From: Baffinella frigidus
Lineage: Eukaryota > Cryptophyceae > Cryptomonadales > Baffinellaceae
NCBI GenBank assembly: GCA_026770585.1
Contig: MU646583.1
Coordinates: forward strand, 114,955 to 128,199
Direction: 5' to 3'
DNA length: 13,245 nt
Position 1 is the first letter of the stretch, and the number at the start of each line of letters is the position of its first letter. The notes under the pieces were generated by a model. The model was not told the origin of the DNA. It did not search any database and saw only the letters and a program-made list of their open reading frames with translations. The position numbers and the translations under genes were made by a program. Below, piece by piece: positions 7,386-13,151 of the stretch.

Positions 7386-7539
7386 TGAAGGGATACCTCG
7401 CTCATCAGAAAGCGCCCCCCCTCCTAGCTAGGGACCACCACATAGGGCCCTACGCATAGGCATACCGCAGGGCCCTATGCACAGGCATACCGTAGGGTCC
7501 TAGGAGGAGGTTGTTTCTTGTGAGTGAGGTACCCCTGTA
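7386..7539. mobile_element. MITE with internal tandem duplication
   Basis: Left end degenerate (TTGAAGGGATACCTCGCTCA), right end intact (GTGAGTGAGGTACCCCTGTA). At 154 bp it is longer than its relatives. The centre is duplicated: CGCATAGGCATACCGCAGGG is followed by a near copy, GCACAGGCATACCGTAGGG. It directly abuts the split element to its left, making 7159-7539 a cluster of three insertions. Confidence 0.8.
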
Positions 7540-7638
7540 CAGGCCGTACCTTATGTTCCGAGTACATGTAAGTCCTGTACCCCAGTACAGTGAATACAAC
7601 CGTGCACAGATGCAAGTCTACACAGGTGCGCCGCCATG

Positions 7639-7760
7639 TACAGCGGTACCTCGCTCATAAGAAAGCGCACCCCCCCTAGGACCACCATAGGACCCTAGAC
7701 ATAGCCCTACTGTAGGGTCCTAGGGGGAGGCGCTTTTCTCATGAGCGAGGTACCCCTGTA
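7639..7760. mobile_element. Palindromic MITE, full copy (family 1)
   Basis: A 122 bp copy with left end TACAGCGGTACCTCGCTCAT and right end GAGCGAGGTACCCCTGTA. The flanking sequence at 7540-7640 is unusually rich in GTAC and TGTA words. It is the closest MITE to the 3' end of the zinc-finger gene, about 240 bp beyond its stop. Confidence 0.9.
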
Positions 7761-7887
7761 ATTTCCCCACGCACAACGTCTGTGTCCCGATTACTACACA
7801 ACACCGGCTTAACAGTCCATTTTGGTTTACTTTGTCACAACACAACACCCGCAGCCACCGATGTGCACGAAAGGCCACACCCCAACA

Positions 7888-8020
7888 TCCCTCTCGCCCG
7901 CCCTACTTAACCCCTCTCGCCCGCTCTACTTGACACCCCTCTCGCCCGCCTACCTGAGATGCGTCTCGCCGCTACTTCCGCAGATCGGACTTGCCCCTAC
8001 TTCCGGAGATCCGACTTGCC
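7888..8020 (-). repeat. Decaying ~24 bp tandem repeat spanning the CCCH gene stop
   Basis: Read on the minus strand, the last eight codons, GGCAAGTCGGATCTCC followed by GGAAGTAG, are repeated as GGGCAAGTCCGATCTGC plus GGAAGTAG. Further units of 22, 24 and 23 bases follow, each ending in AGTAG or GGTAG and sharing GGCGAGA or GGGCGAGAGGGG. Later units diverge progressively. The 25-base second unit breaks the frame, so the repeats are 3' untranslated. Unequal slippage from the end of the reading frame is the simplest origin. Confidence 0.75.
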
Positions 8021-9313
8021 GTGGGCAAACGAGCACGCCGCCCCGTACCAGCAGCTCCCCTTCTCGAGGAACGTGGAGCAAAGCCTGGTCTTGAAGACGT
8101 CCTTCTCCCCCCCCTTGTCGCCCTTGCCCCCCTTCTTCTCCTTCTTCGCGATCCCGACCATCTCGTCCGGGCCGTGCGCGAAGTTGCAGCGATCTCCGTA
8201 CTTGCAACCCCCCGTCTGGAAGTTCCGGCACATGCGCGTCTTGAAGTCCGGGAGCCCGAGGAGCGCGTTGAGGTCCACCGACGAGCATATGCTGGTGGTG
8301 TCGCTGTCGGCCACGTCAGAAGACCGGCGCCCCGACACCGGCTCCGCGACCGTCCGCAGGTCCTCACTCCCGTGCGCGAAGTTGCAGCGCTCTCCAAAGT
8401 GGCACGCGCCCGTCGTCTGGAAGTACGCGCACACCCGAGTCTTGTAGAGGGGGTCGTCCTTGCTTATCGCGCGCTTGCGCGGCTCGTCGTCGCTGCTGTG
8501 TCCCTCCGAGCGCGCCGCGGCCTCCTCCGAAGGAAACCAGCTGTCCGCCGCCACCTTGCTGGGGGCAGCCCAGAGGAAAATCCGCGCCGCAGTGTCCTCC
8601 TCATCCGAGTCCTGGTCCGAGTCATCCTCCTCGGAGCCACTCCGCAACTCCTCAGACACCGCCGCCGCCAGCTGAGGCGCTTCCACCTGAGGAGGTGCCG
8701 GCTTGACAACCACCTGCACCTCGTCTTCCTCGCAGTCGTTCTCACAATCGCTGTCGTCCTCCAGGCCGGGCACGTCGTCGTCGGAGTCGCTCTCGGAGCC
8801 GCTGGAGCACATGTCGGCCCACGAGATCTTCTTGATCTCGCGAGTGCTCTTCGCCGGCGCGACCCTCGAGGTCGGCTTCACCTGGCACTTGAGGAACGCC
8901 ACCACCGTGTCCGCAACGCTCCGCTCATCGAACCGCGCCGAAGGGGTCTCCCCCAGCGCATCGAGGAACTTGCGCACCCGGTCCTTGGTCAGGAGCGACG
9001 GCGTGTTCGAGAGCGCCTCCAGCTCCTCGTCGGTGAACGAGTAGAGCTCAGGCAGACCGCCGTCGATTGTACCGAGGCGCGGCACCGGCGCGGTGTGCAG
9101 CTCCAGCGCCAGCTCCATCTCGATGAGGAAGGTGCATGCGAAGTCCTTTCCGTTGGACGCGTCAAGCTCAATCGCCTGCTTGATCGAGGCCTTGGTGATG
9201 GAGTTGAGAGTGTGCAGTGCGTTGATCACCGTTACGGCATCGCCGCGCTCGCACAGCGGCAGGCACTTGTCGAACTGGTCGAGGAACGCCTGGCTCTCGG
9301 CCAACGACGCCAT
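7997..9313 (-). CDS. Triple CCCH zinc-finger protein, probable RNA-binding
   Basis: A 438-residue intronless reading frame. The start is the ATG at 9313 (MASLAESQ); the frame is open upstream to about 9391 but has no earlier ATG. Three C-terminal CCCH fingers are each preceded by a KTR lead-in: C295-x8-C-x5-C-x3-H314, C362-x7-C-x5-C-x3-H380 and C412-x8-C-x5-C-x3-H431. The spacing and lead-in are those of tristetraprolin-type fingers, which bind single-stranded RNA, often AU-rich mRNA. That suggests post-transcriptional control, in cytoplasm or nucleus. The N-terminal 165 residues are probably helical and not assignable. An ISWADM motif (163-168) and two acidic Ser/Asp/Glu tracts (170-199, 222-241) follow. 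Finger 3 ends seven residues before the stop. It is divergent from the gene starting at 9662. The fingers are certain; the biological target is inference. Confidence 0.93.
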   Translation of the reverse strand: MASLAESQAFLDQFDKCLPLCERGDAVTVINALHTLNSITKASIKQAIELDASNGKDFACTFLIEMELALELHTAPVPRLGTIDGGLPELYSFTDEELEALSNTPSLLTKDRVRKFLDALGETPSARFDERSVADTVVAFLKCQVKPTSRVAPAKSTREIKKISWADMCSSGSESDSDDDVPGLEDDSDCENDCEEDEVQVVVKPAPPQVEAPQLAAAVSEELRSGSEEDDSDQDSDEEDTAARIFLWAAPSKVAADSWFPSEEAAARSEGHSSDDEPRKRAISKDDPLYKTRVCAYFQTTGACHFGERCNFAHGSEDLRTVAEPVSGRRSSDVADSDTTSICSSVDLNALLGLPDFKTRMCRNFQTGGCKYGDRCNFAHGPDEMVGIAKKEKKGGKGDKGGEKDVFKTRLCSTFLEKGSCWYGAACSFAHGKSDLRK

Positions 9314-9661
9314 CTCCTGCGGCTTGCCGAGCTTTCGCTCCAGGTGGTCTCGTTGGCTCTTTGAGGACCTGGGCCCAGGAAACCGACGCAAAAATGCGCG
9401 CGCGCCTTGCTGACAGCTGCTGCCGACCGAAGGGCGGGCTGCTTGGGCGAGTGTTGAGCGTGGGAGAGCAGAGGCGCAAGTAGGGAGAGCGCGAGGAACA
9501 GCGCGACCTTACAGATGCGATCTGGAAATAGTTTGGAAAAGTTGAGTGAAAATCCTAGCCAACTAAGTTGGCTTTTGTATTTGGTGACTTATCAAAGTGA
9601 ATTGTTGCCTTTGAGATTGGTGGCTAAAAACGGGGTGGGTCTGTCATCGCCAGCCAGGACG
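9314..9661. promoter_or_regulatory. Shared intergenic region of a divergent gene pair
   Basis: About 348 bp separate the two outward-facing start codons, so both promoters and 5' leaders must lie here unless first exons are further away. The left part is GC-rich; the right part (about 9520-9640) is distinctly AT-richer, as an untranslated leader might be. I see no convincing TATA box. The plus-strand frame is open from an ATG at 9515, so part of the region could be coding if that start is used. Confidence 0.5.
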
Positions 9662-10453
9662 ATGGGCGAGACGCGGCGATGGGGAGCTGGGCGGACGGCG
9701 GTGGTGGGCATCATTGTTGTTGCGATGACAGCATCGCTTGCTGTGGTTGGATTCCGTGGGGATGGGGAGGCAGTCGAGCTTGAGGGCAGTTTCATGGCGC
9801 ATGACAAGGGCAGGAATCACTGGAAAAAGGGGAACTCCAAGGTGCTCGTCACGGACCTGAAGCGTCTGCTGGACGACGTGGAGCACTCCATCAAGCAGCG
9901 GCGCGAGAAGCAAACGGAGCGGGCGAAGGCGGACGGTGGGAAGCCTCCGGGTCCCATCACGCCGAACCAGAAGCGAAACTTGGATGACGTGGACCACATC
10001 ATGACTGGGCTCGAGTCTCTTGCAGGGGGGCACGGGAGCCAAGGGGGGGATTCTTCCGACTCCAGCGAGGACGACCGGCGATCTTCACGGCGCCACGACG
10101 ACCGCAGGCGGGACGACCATCGTAGGGGTCGGGATGAGAGGGATTCGAGGGATGAACGACGGCACGGCAGCGACCGAGACCGGAGCAGGGGCGCGGAGCA
10201 CCGGCTCCGGAGCAAGCACCATGCTGCCGCCTCGAGGCACGCCAGCCGCAGCCATGGGGTGAGGGCTGAGCATGCGATGCACGCGGCAGCAGCAGCTCCG
10301 AGCTGCACCACCGCGAGCTGCAGGAAGAAGGCTGCGATCCTGGCCAGGATGAAGGCACTCCAGGCCAAGATCGAGGGGGACTTCAAGTCGGTTCAATTGT
10401 TCGGCAAACAGGCTGGGTACGTGCCGAAGCCCAAGATGCCTCAGATGCCGTGA
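9662..10453 (+). CDS. Highly charged protein with N-terminal signal sequence, unknown function
   Basis: 263 residues from the ATG at 9662. An in-frame ATG at 9515 would add 49 residues. I prefer 9662 because it places an arginine-containing N-terminus followed by a hydrophobic stretch (about 12-30, AVVGIIVVAMTASLAVVG) as a signal peptide or signal anchor, and because the DNA upstream is AT-rich and leader-like. The rest is hydrophilic. Two related segments, DLKRLLDDVEHSI (65-77) and NQKRNLDDVDHIM (102-114), form an internal repeat. A Ser/Asp tract (130-138) leads into an Arg/Asp/His-rich region (139-200), then an Ala-rich helix, two cysteines (215, 220), and a Lys/Pro/Met tail. The RS/RD composition recalls splicing factors, but the hydrophobic N-terminus argues for a secreted or type II membrane protein. 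No family is recognised. Confidence 0.75.
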   Translation: MGETRRWGAGRTAVVGIIVVAMTASLAVVGFRGDGEAVELEGSFMAHDKGRNHWKKGNSKVLVTDLKRLLDDVEHSIKQRREKQTERAKADGGKPPGPITPNQKRNLDDVDHIMTGLESLAGGHGSQGGDSSDSSEDDRRSSRRHDDRRRDDHRRGRDERDSRDERRHGSDRDRSRGAEHRLRSKHHAAASRHASRSHGVRAEHAMHAAAAAPSCTTASCRKKAAILARMKALQAKIEGDFKSVQLFGKQAGYVPKPKMPQMP

Positions 10454-10710
10454 GCGAAAGGGGGGGGGGAGTCGGCCACGCGGGCTCGTGTTGCGAGAGT
10501 AAATTGGTGAAGATCAACCTCCGTGCGGGGAATCCCGTGTGGCCATGCTACAAGACCTCTTTATTGATACCAGCCCCGTGGCTTCGCTCCATTCTACCCT
10601 CCAGCGAGTATCTCTCATTCGAAACGCATCGGTGTGTACGTGGCGTTTTCTGCTGCAAGCTGTGGCAAGATGCCCTTCTCAATCCAGAAGCGTACCGCTC
10701 AGAATAGCGG
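10454..10710. other. Probable 3' untranslated and intergenic sequence
   Basis: This follows the stop at 10453. It opens with a poly-G run and then ordinary mixed sequence with no domain-bearing frame. No AATAAA or other clear polyadenylation signal is seen. It ends at the first MITE of the right-hand cluster. Confidence 0.4.
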
Positions 10711-10817
10711 TACAGGGGTTACTCGAAATGAAGGACGCGCACCGCCCTTGGGTCCTACGGTAGGGCTAACCCTAGGAGTAGCTGACCACCCTAGCTTCAT
10801 CTCGAGTCAACCCGGTA
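10711..10817. mobile_element. Diverged MITE (family 2) abutting a family 1 copy
   Basis: Left end TACAGGGGTTACTCGAAATG; the right end TTCATCTCGAGTCAACCCGG followed by TA is its recognisable inverse. The body, GGGTCCTACGGTAGGGCTA and ACCCTAGGAG, matches the element at 11241. Its last TA is also the first TA of the family 1 copy at 10816, so the two share one target dinucleotide. Confidence 0.7.
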
Positions 10818-10930
10818 CAGGGGTACCTCGCTCATAAAAAACTGCCCCCCCCCCTAGGACTCCCAAAGGGCCCTAAGCATAGCCCTACTGTCCTAGGGGG
10901 GGGGAGTTTCTTATGAGCGAGGTACATGTA
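10816..10930. mobile_element. Palindromic MITE (family 1), right terminus damaged
   Basis: Left end TACAGGGGTACCTCGCTCAT; right arm GTTTCTTATGAGCGAGGTAC, followed by ATGTA instead of CCCTGTA. A few bases of the right terminus have been lost or changed. The body has the usual poly-C and poly-G arms around CCTAGG. Confidence 0.85.
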
Positions 10931-11045
10931 CCCATGCACGCTTGTCTTCGCGGGCCACCCTGGGGCGGAGCTCTGGGGTCTGGGCGGACCGGTCCCCACG
11001 CGAGAGCGCGAAGGCAGAGGGATGGGGGCCAGCGCGCGTACGCAC

Positions 11046-11167
11046 TACAGGGGTACCTCGCTCATAAGAAACCGCCCCCCCCCCTAGGACCACCATAGGA
11101 CCCTAGGCATGGTCCTACTGTAGGGTCCTAGGGGGGGGCGGTTTCTTATGAGCGAGGTACCCCTGTA
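11046..11167. mobile_element. Palindromic MITE, best-preserved full copy (family 1)
   Basis: A 122 bp copy. TACAGGGGTACCTCGCTCAT and its exact inverse bound arms that match almost base for base through GAAACCGCCCCCCCCCTAGG. The centre reads GGACCCTAGGCATGGTCC. The near-perfect palindrome indicates a recent insertion or continuing sequence correction between arms. Confidence 0.93.
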
Positions 11168-11240
11168 CTGCGACGCACGCGGCATCCCCTGCCCGGCAAT
11201 CTTCCAGGCGTGTCCCCATTTACCTCTTTGCTGTCGGGAC

Positions 11241-11359
11241 TACAGGGGTGACTCGCAAATAAGAACACGCACTGATCAGGGTCCTACGGTAGGCTATCCC
11301 TAGGAGCATAGGACCAAACCAGGGGCGCTGCGTGTTCTTATTCGCAAGTAACCACTGTA
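11241..11359. mobile_element. MITE of a second subfamily (family 2)
   Basis: A 119 bp element with TACAGGGGTGACTCGCAAAT at the left and ATTCGCAAGTAACCACTGTA at the right. The outermost CAGGGGT and overall design match family 1, but the subterminal sequence differs (GACTCGCAAATAAGAACACGC-type), and the poly-C/poly-G arms are absent. The centre still contains GGGTCCTACGGTAGG and CCCTAGGAG. Confidence 0.8.
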
Positions 11360-11670
11360 CTCGATTGAGTAATGTGGTGGAGCGGATTGAGACACAGCCA
11401 TTTATCCTGAAGATCTCGCCAGCTTGGAGGGCTGCGAACAAAGCTGGGTAACTTTTTACTACAAAAACTTACAGTTTCTTAGCTGACAACATAATCCGCG
11501 AAGACGCTGGAGGACGAGAGTACAGATTTCAACACATGGTACAGATATGGTACACATTTCGACGGTTTGGCGAGGAGCCCCCTCCCCACAGGCAGACGCA
11601 GGCTGTGGCTTCCTGCCAGCAGCCTTGAGGAGGAGTGCCCCTAGGCGCCGTCTAGCGGACGCGAGGCGGG
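11360..11670. other. No gene or repeat recognised
   Basis: About 310 bp of mixed-composition sequence between two MITEs. I see no domain-bearing frame, strong hairpin or tandem repeat. It is probably downstream intergenic DNA between the charged-protein gene and the phosphatase gene, which is transcribed toward it. Confidence 0.4.
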
Positions 11671-11793
11671 TACAGGGGTACCTCGCTCATAGGAAACCGC
11701 TTCCCCCTAAGACCCTACAGCAGGCCTATGCCTAGGGCCCTACGGTGGTCTTAGGGGGGGGGGGCAGTTTCTTAAGGGCGAGGTACCACTGTA
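11671..11793. mobile_element. Palindromic MITE, full copy (family 1)
   Basis: A 123 bp copy. The left end is TACAGGGGTACCTCGCTCAT; the right end GGCGAGGTACCACTGTA has two small changes. It lies about 107 bp beyond the proposed stop codon of the phosphatase gene, possibly in its 3' untranslated region or just downstream. Confidence 0.88.
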
Positions 11794-11899
11794 CGTGAGC
11801 CATCGGCCGGCGGCGGGAGCGGGTGGCTCCGCAGAAGCGCAGGGTGTGCGAACCTAGCCAAGGACGAGGCAGCCTCGGGATGACGTTGGAGCCACTGCT

Positions 11900-12118
11900 C
11901 TATCGGGCGGGCTCGTCCTGGCCTAGGTCCTCACACGCCGGGCAGGTAGGGTCAGTGGAACTGGAGGCCGTTGGCGTGGTCCCACGAGACGGTGCTGGTT
12001 CCCGTGACTCTGGTTTCGAAGTCGATGAGCTGGTGTCCGAAGCCCTGCACGGGCCCGTTTCTTCAGCCTCATACACTTTTGTATCACTCAACTCAAGGCT
12101 CAAGGGCCTTCCTAGGAC
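11900..12118 (-). CDS. Probable terminal exon of the phosphatase gene (copy B)
   Basis: The minus strand shows a pyrimidine-rich stretch and a CTCTCGATACAG acceptor. A 219-base frame then runs from 12118 to a TAG at 11900-11902. The frame fits phase 0 and encodes 72 residues starting VLGRPLSLELSDT, then a Ser/Thr/Pro/Glu-rich tail. There is no domain in the tail, as is common C-terminal to dual-specificity phosphatase catalytic domains. A diverged copy of the acceptor and first 13 codons lies 605 bases upstream in the gene (12690-12755). Which copy is used, and whether either joins the catalytic exon, cannot be settled from sequence alone. Confidence 0.4.
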   Translation of the reverse strand, partial: VLGRPLSLELSDTKVYEAEETGPCRASDTSSSTSKPESREPAPSRGTTPTASSSTDPTCPACEDLGQDEPAR

Positions 12119-12152
12119 CTGTATCGAGAGTAATAACGAAGAAGAAAAAGCC
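12081..12152 (-). repeat. Duplicated intron-end/exon-start segment, copy B
   Basis: About 72 bp align without gaps to 12686-12757 at an offset of 605, with roughly ten mismatches. The block runs from GGCTTTTTCTTCTTCG through the acceptor CTCTCGATACAG into 13 codons. The pyrimidine tract, AG and reading frame are kept in both copies. Confidence 0.85.
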
Positions 12153-12191
12153 CTGCTCGCCAGGGGATGCCGCTTCTGCCAGCACCTCCGA

Positions 12192-12299
12192 TACAGTCGG
12201 ACTAACGCCCCCCCCCCCTAGGACCACCACAGGGACCTAGGCACATCCCTACTGTAGGGCCCTAGGAGGAGGTGTTTCTTCATGAGCGAGGTACCCCTC
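12192..12299. mobile_element. Degraded MITE inside the presumed phosphatase intron
   Basis: The right terminus CATGAGCGAGGTACCCCT and body CCCCTAGGACCACCACAGGG are clear. The left terminus is reduced to TACAG-TCG-ACTAA, consistent with short internal deletions. It lies about 70 bp upstream, in the sense of transcription, of the copy B acceptor. Confidence 0.75.
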
Positions 12300-12370
12300 T
12301 CACTAACCGAGGCGGGCGCGTCCTGGACTAGCCAGCCTCGCATGTCAGCCGGGCTCATCCTGGACCAGCG

Positions 12371-12487
12371 TGGCACCGAGCCCATAAGAAACCACCTCCT
12401 CCTAGGACCCTACAGTAGGGCCATGCCTATGGCCCTGTGGTGGTCCTGGGGGGGGGGGCGTTTTCTTATGAGCGAGGTACCTCTGCA
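12371..12487. mobile_element. MITE with mutated left terminus inside the presumed intron
   Basis: The left end GGCACCGAGCCCATAAGAAA is a mutated GGTACCTCGCTCATAAGAAA. The right end TTATGAGCGAGGTACCTCTG is nearly intact. Between them, CTCCTAGGACCCTACAGTAG and GGTGGTCCTGGGGG give the usual palindrome. It lies between the two copies of the duplicated exon segment. Confidence 0.8.
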
Positions 12488-12685
12488 TCTCCTCACAGCT
12501 AGCTTCTGGCCATCCCGTAGCACCACCCCTCCAATCTCACGGCGAGGGCAGGGAGTGGCGCGGGGTCAGAAGCCCGGGTACAGTGGACCCCTAGGGCCCT
12601 CGATTCACTGTGGTCCCAAGCAGGGGGAGGGGGGGGGGGCTGTCCTGGTATTCGTGATGCTCTTGGTAGTGAGCAAAGTGGGCAC

Positions 12686-12757
12686 GCATCACTCAAGTCT
12701 AGGCTGAGGGGCCTATCTAGGACCTGTATCGAGAGTAATAAAGAAGAGGAAGAAGCA
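12686..12757 (-). repeat. Duplicated intron-end/exon-start segment, copy A
   Basis: This is the paralogous copy of 12081-12152. On the minus strand it has the same pyrimidine-rich run (TTCCTCTTCTTTATTACTC), the same TACAG acceptor, and 13 codons VLDRPLSLDLSDA beginning at 12723. Ten of the 13 residues match copy B. Downstream of these codons the frame stays open to 12499 but becomes proline-rich low-complexity sequence unlike copy B. Confidence 0.8.
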
Positions 12758-12846
12758 TCTCCGGCGTGGTGCATCCAGAACCCTCTCGACCCCTCCAGAA
12801 CATCCGAGAGTGCTGCCCTCCCCCCCGGGGGGACACGGGCACGCAC

Positions 12847-12873
12847 TTCATACACCATCCACAAAGCAACCCC
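12847..12873 (-). CDS. Tentative small exon completing the phosphatase domain
   Basis: After the intron that follows the catalytic exon, the minus strand reads CTCTCTTCAG-AGTCAG-GGGG. Splicing at the second AG gives, in phase, GVALWMVYE after ...LSVNK. This resembles the G-F-x-x-Q-L-x-x-F/Y-E helix that closes dual-specificity phosphatase domains. A donor-like GTGCGT follows at 12846. Splicing at the first AG would add Ser-Gln. The frame also stays open beyond the donor, so the exon may be longer and include copy A at 12723. The boundaries are inference. Confidence 0.3.
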
Positions 12874-12881
12874 CTGACTCT

Positions 12882-12968
12882 GAAGAGAGAGAGAGAGAGC
12901 GAGAGAGAGAAGAGAGAGAGAGAGAGAGCGAGCGGGAGAGCGAGCGAGAGAGAGAGAGAGAGAGAGCG
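12882..12968 (-). repeat. CT tract (GA on plus strand) in an intron
   Basis: On the coding strand this is a (CT)n run with a few CG interruptions, extending from shortly after the donor to the acceptor CTTCAG. It therefore occupies most of a roughly 125-130 base intron and provides its polypyrimidine tract. Open frames across it give Ser/Leu or Arg/Glu runs and are artefacts. Confidence 0.9.
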
Positions 12969-13006
12969 CGGGTCATGAGCACGCGCGCGGGCGGGGCAGG
13001 GGGCAC

Positions 13007-13144
13007 CTTGTTGACACTGAGCTGCCTCCGGCACGCCTTGACGTCCCGCCACGCCTCTGAGAGCGTCATCCGCCCCGTCCTTACGAGGTACATCAGTACA
13101 AGCGTCGCTGACCGGCTCCGCCCCATCTTGCAGTGTACCAGCAC
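13007..13144 (-). CDS. Dual-specificity phosphatase, catalytic exon (partial gene)
   Basis: A 138-base exon of 46 codons, phase 0 at both ends. It starts after the acceptor TTTGACAG, where an in-frame TGA sits just upstream, and ends at the donor AACAAG-GTGCCC. It encodes VLVHCKMGRSRSATLVLMYL followed by a helical segment ending QLSVNK. This is the P-loop of cysteine-dependent phosphatases (H-C-x5-R-S): Cys as nucleophile, Arg for phosphate binding. The HCKMG-SRSA wording is close to slingshot and other dual-specificity phosphatases, which dephosphorylate Ser/Thr and Tyr of target proteins. The general-acid Asp and the N-terminal half of the domain must be encoded beyond the right end of the window. 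Substrate and location are unknown. It could belong to a longer protein with other domains. Confidence 0.88.
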
Positions 13145-13151
13145 CTGTCAA

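Noticed and set aside
7991-9364. A 457-codon plus-strand open frame
   Set aside because: It is the antisense shadow of the CCCH gene. The minus strand has three spaced zinc fingers and sensible composition, whereas this frame is Arg/Leu/Val-rich with no motif and starts at a non-ATG codon.
9515-9661. N-terminal extension of the charged protein from the ATG at 9515
   Set aside because: It would bury the hydrophobic signal segment about 60 residues inside the protein, and its DNA is AT-rich, unlike the rest of the gene. It remains possible.
1939-12487. MITEs acting as introners (new introns)
   Set aside because: Each copy contains GT and AG dinucleotides near its ends, but no copy interrupts a recognisable reading frame. 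The two in the phosphatase gene lie within a larger presumed intron.
2040-12500. Repeated short frames beginning MSEVPLY
   Set aside because: They are the MITE right terminus ATGAGCGAGGTACCCCTGTA read as codons, appearing in either orientation with unrelated continuations. This is not a conserved peptide gene, though it does mean each MITE carries an ATG.
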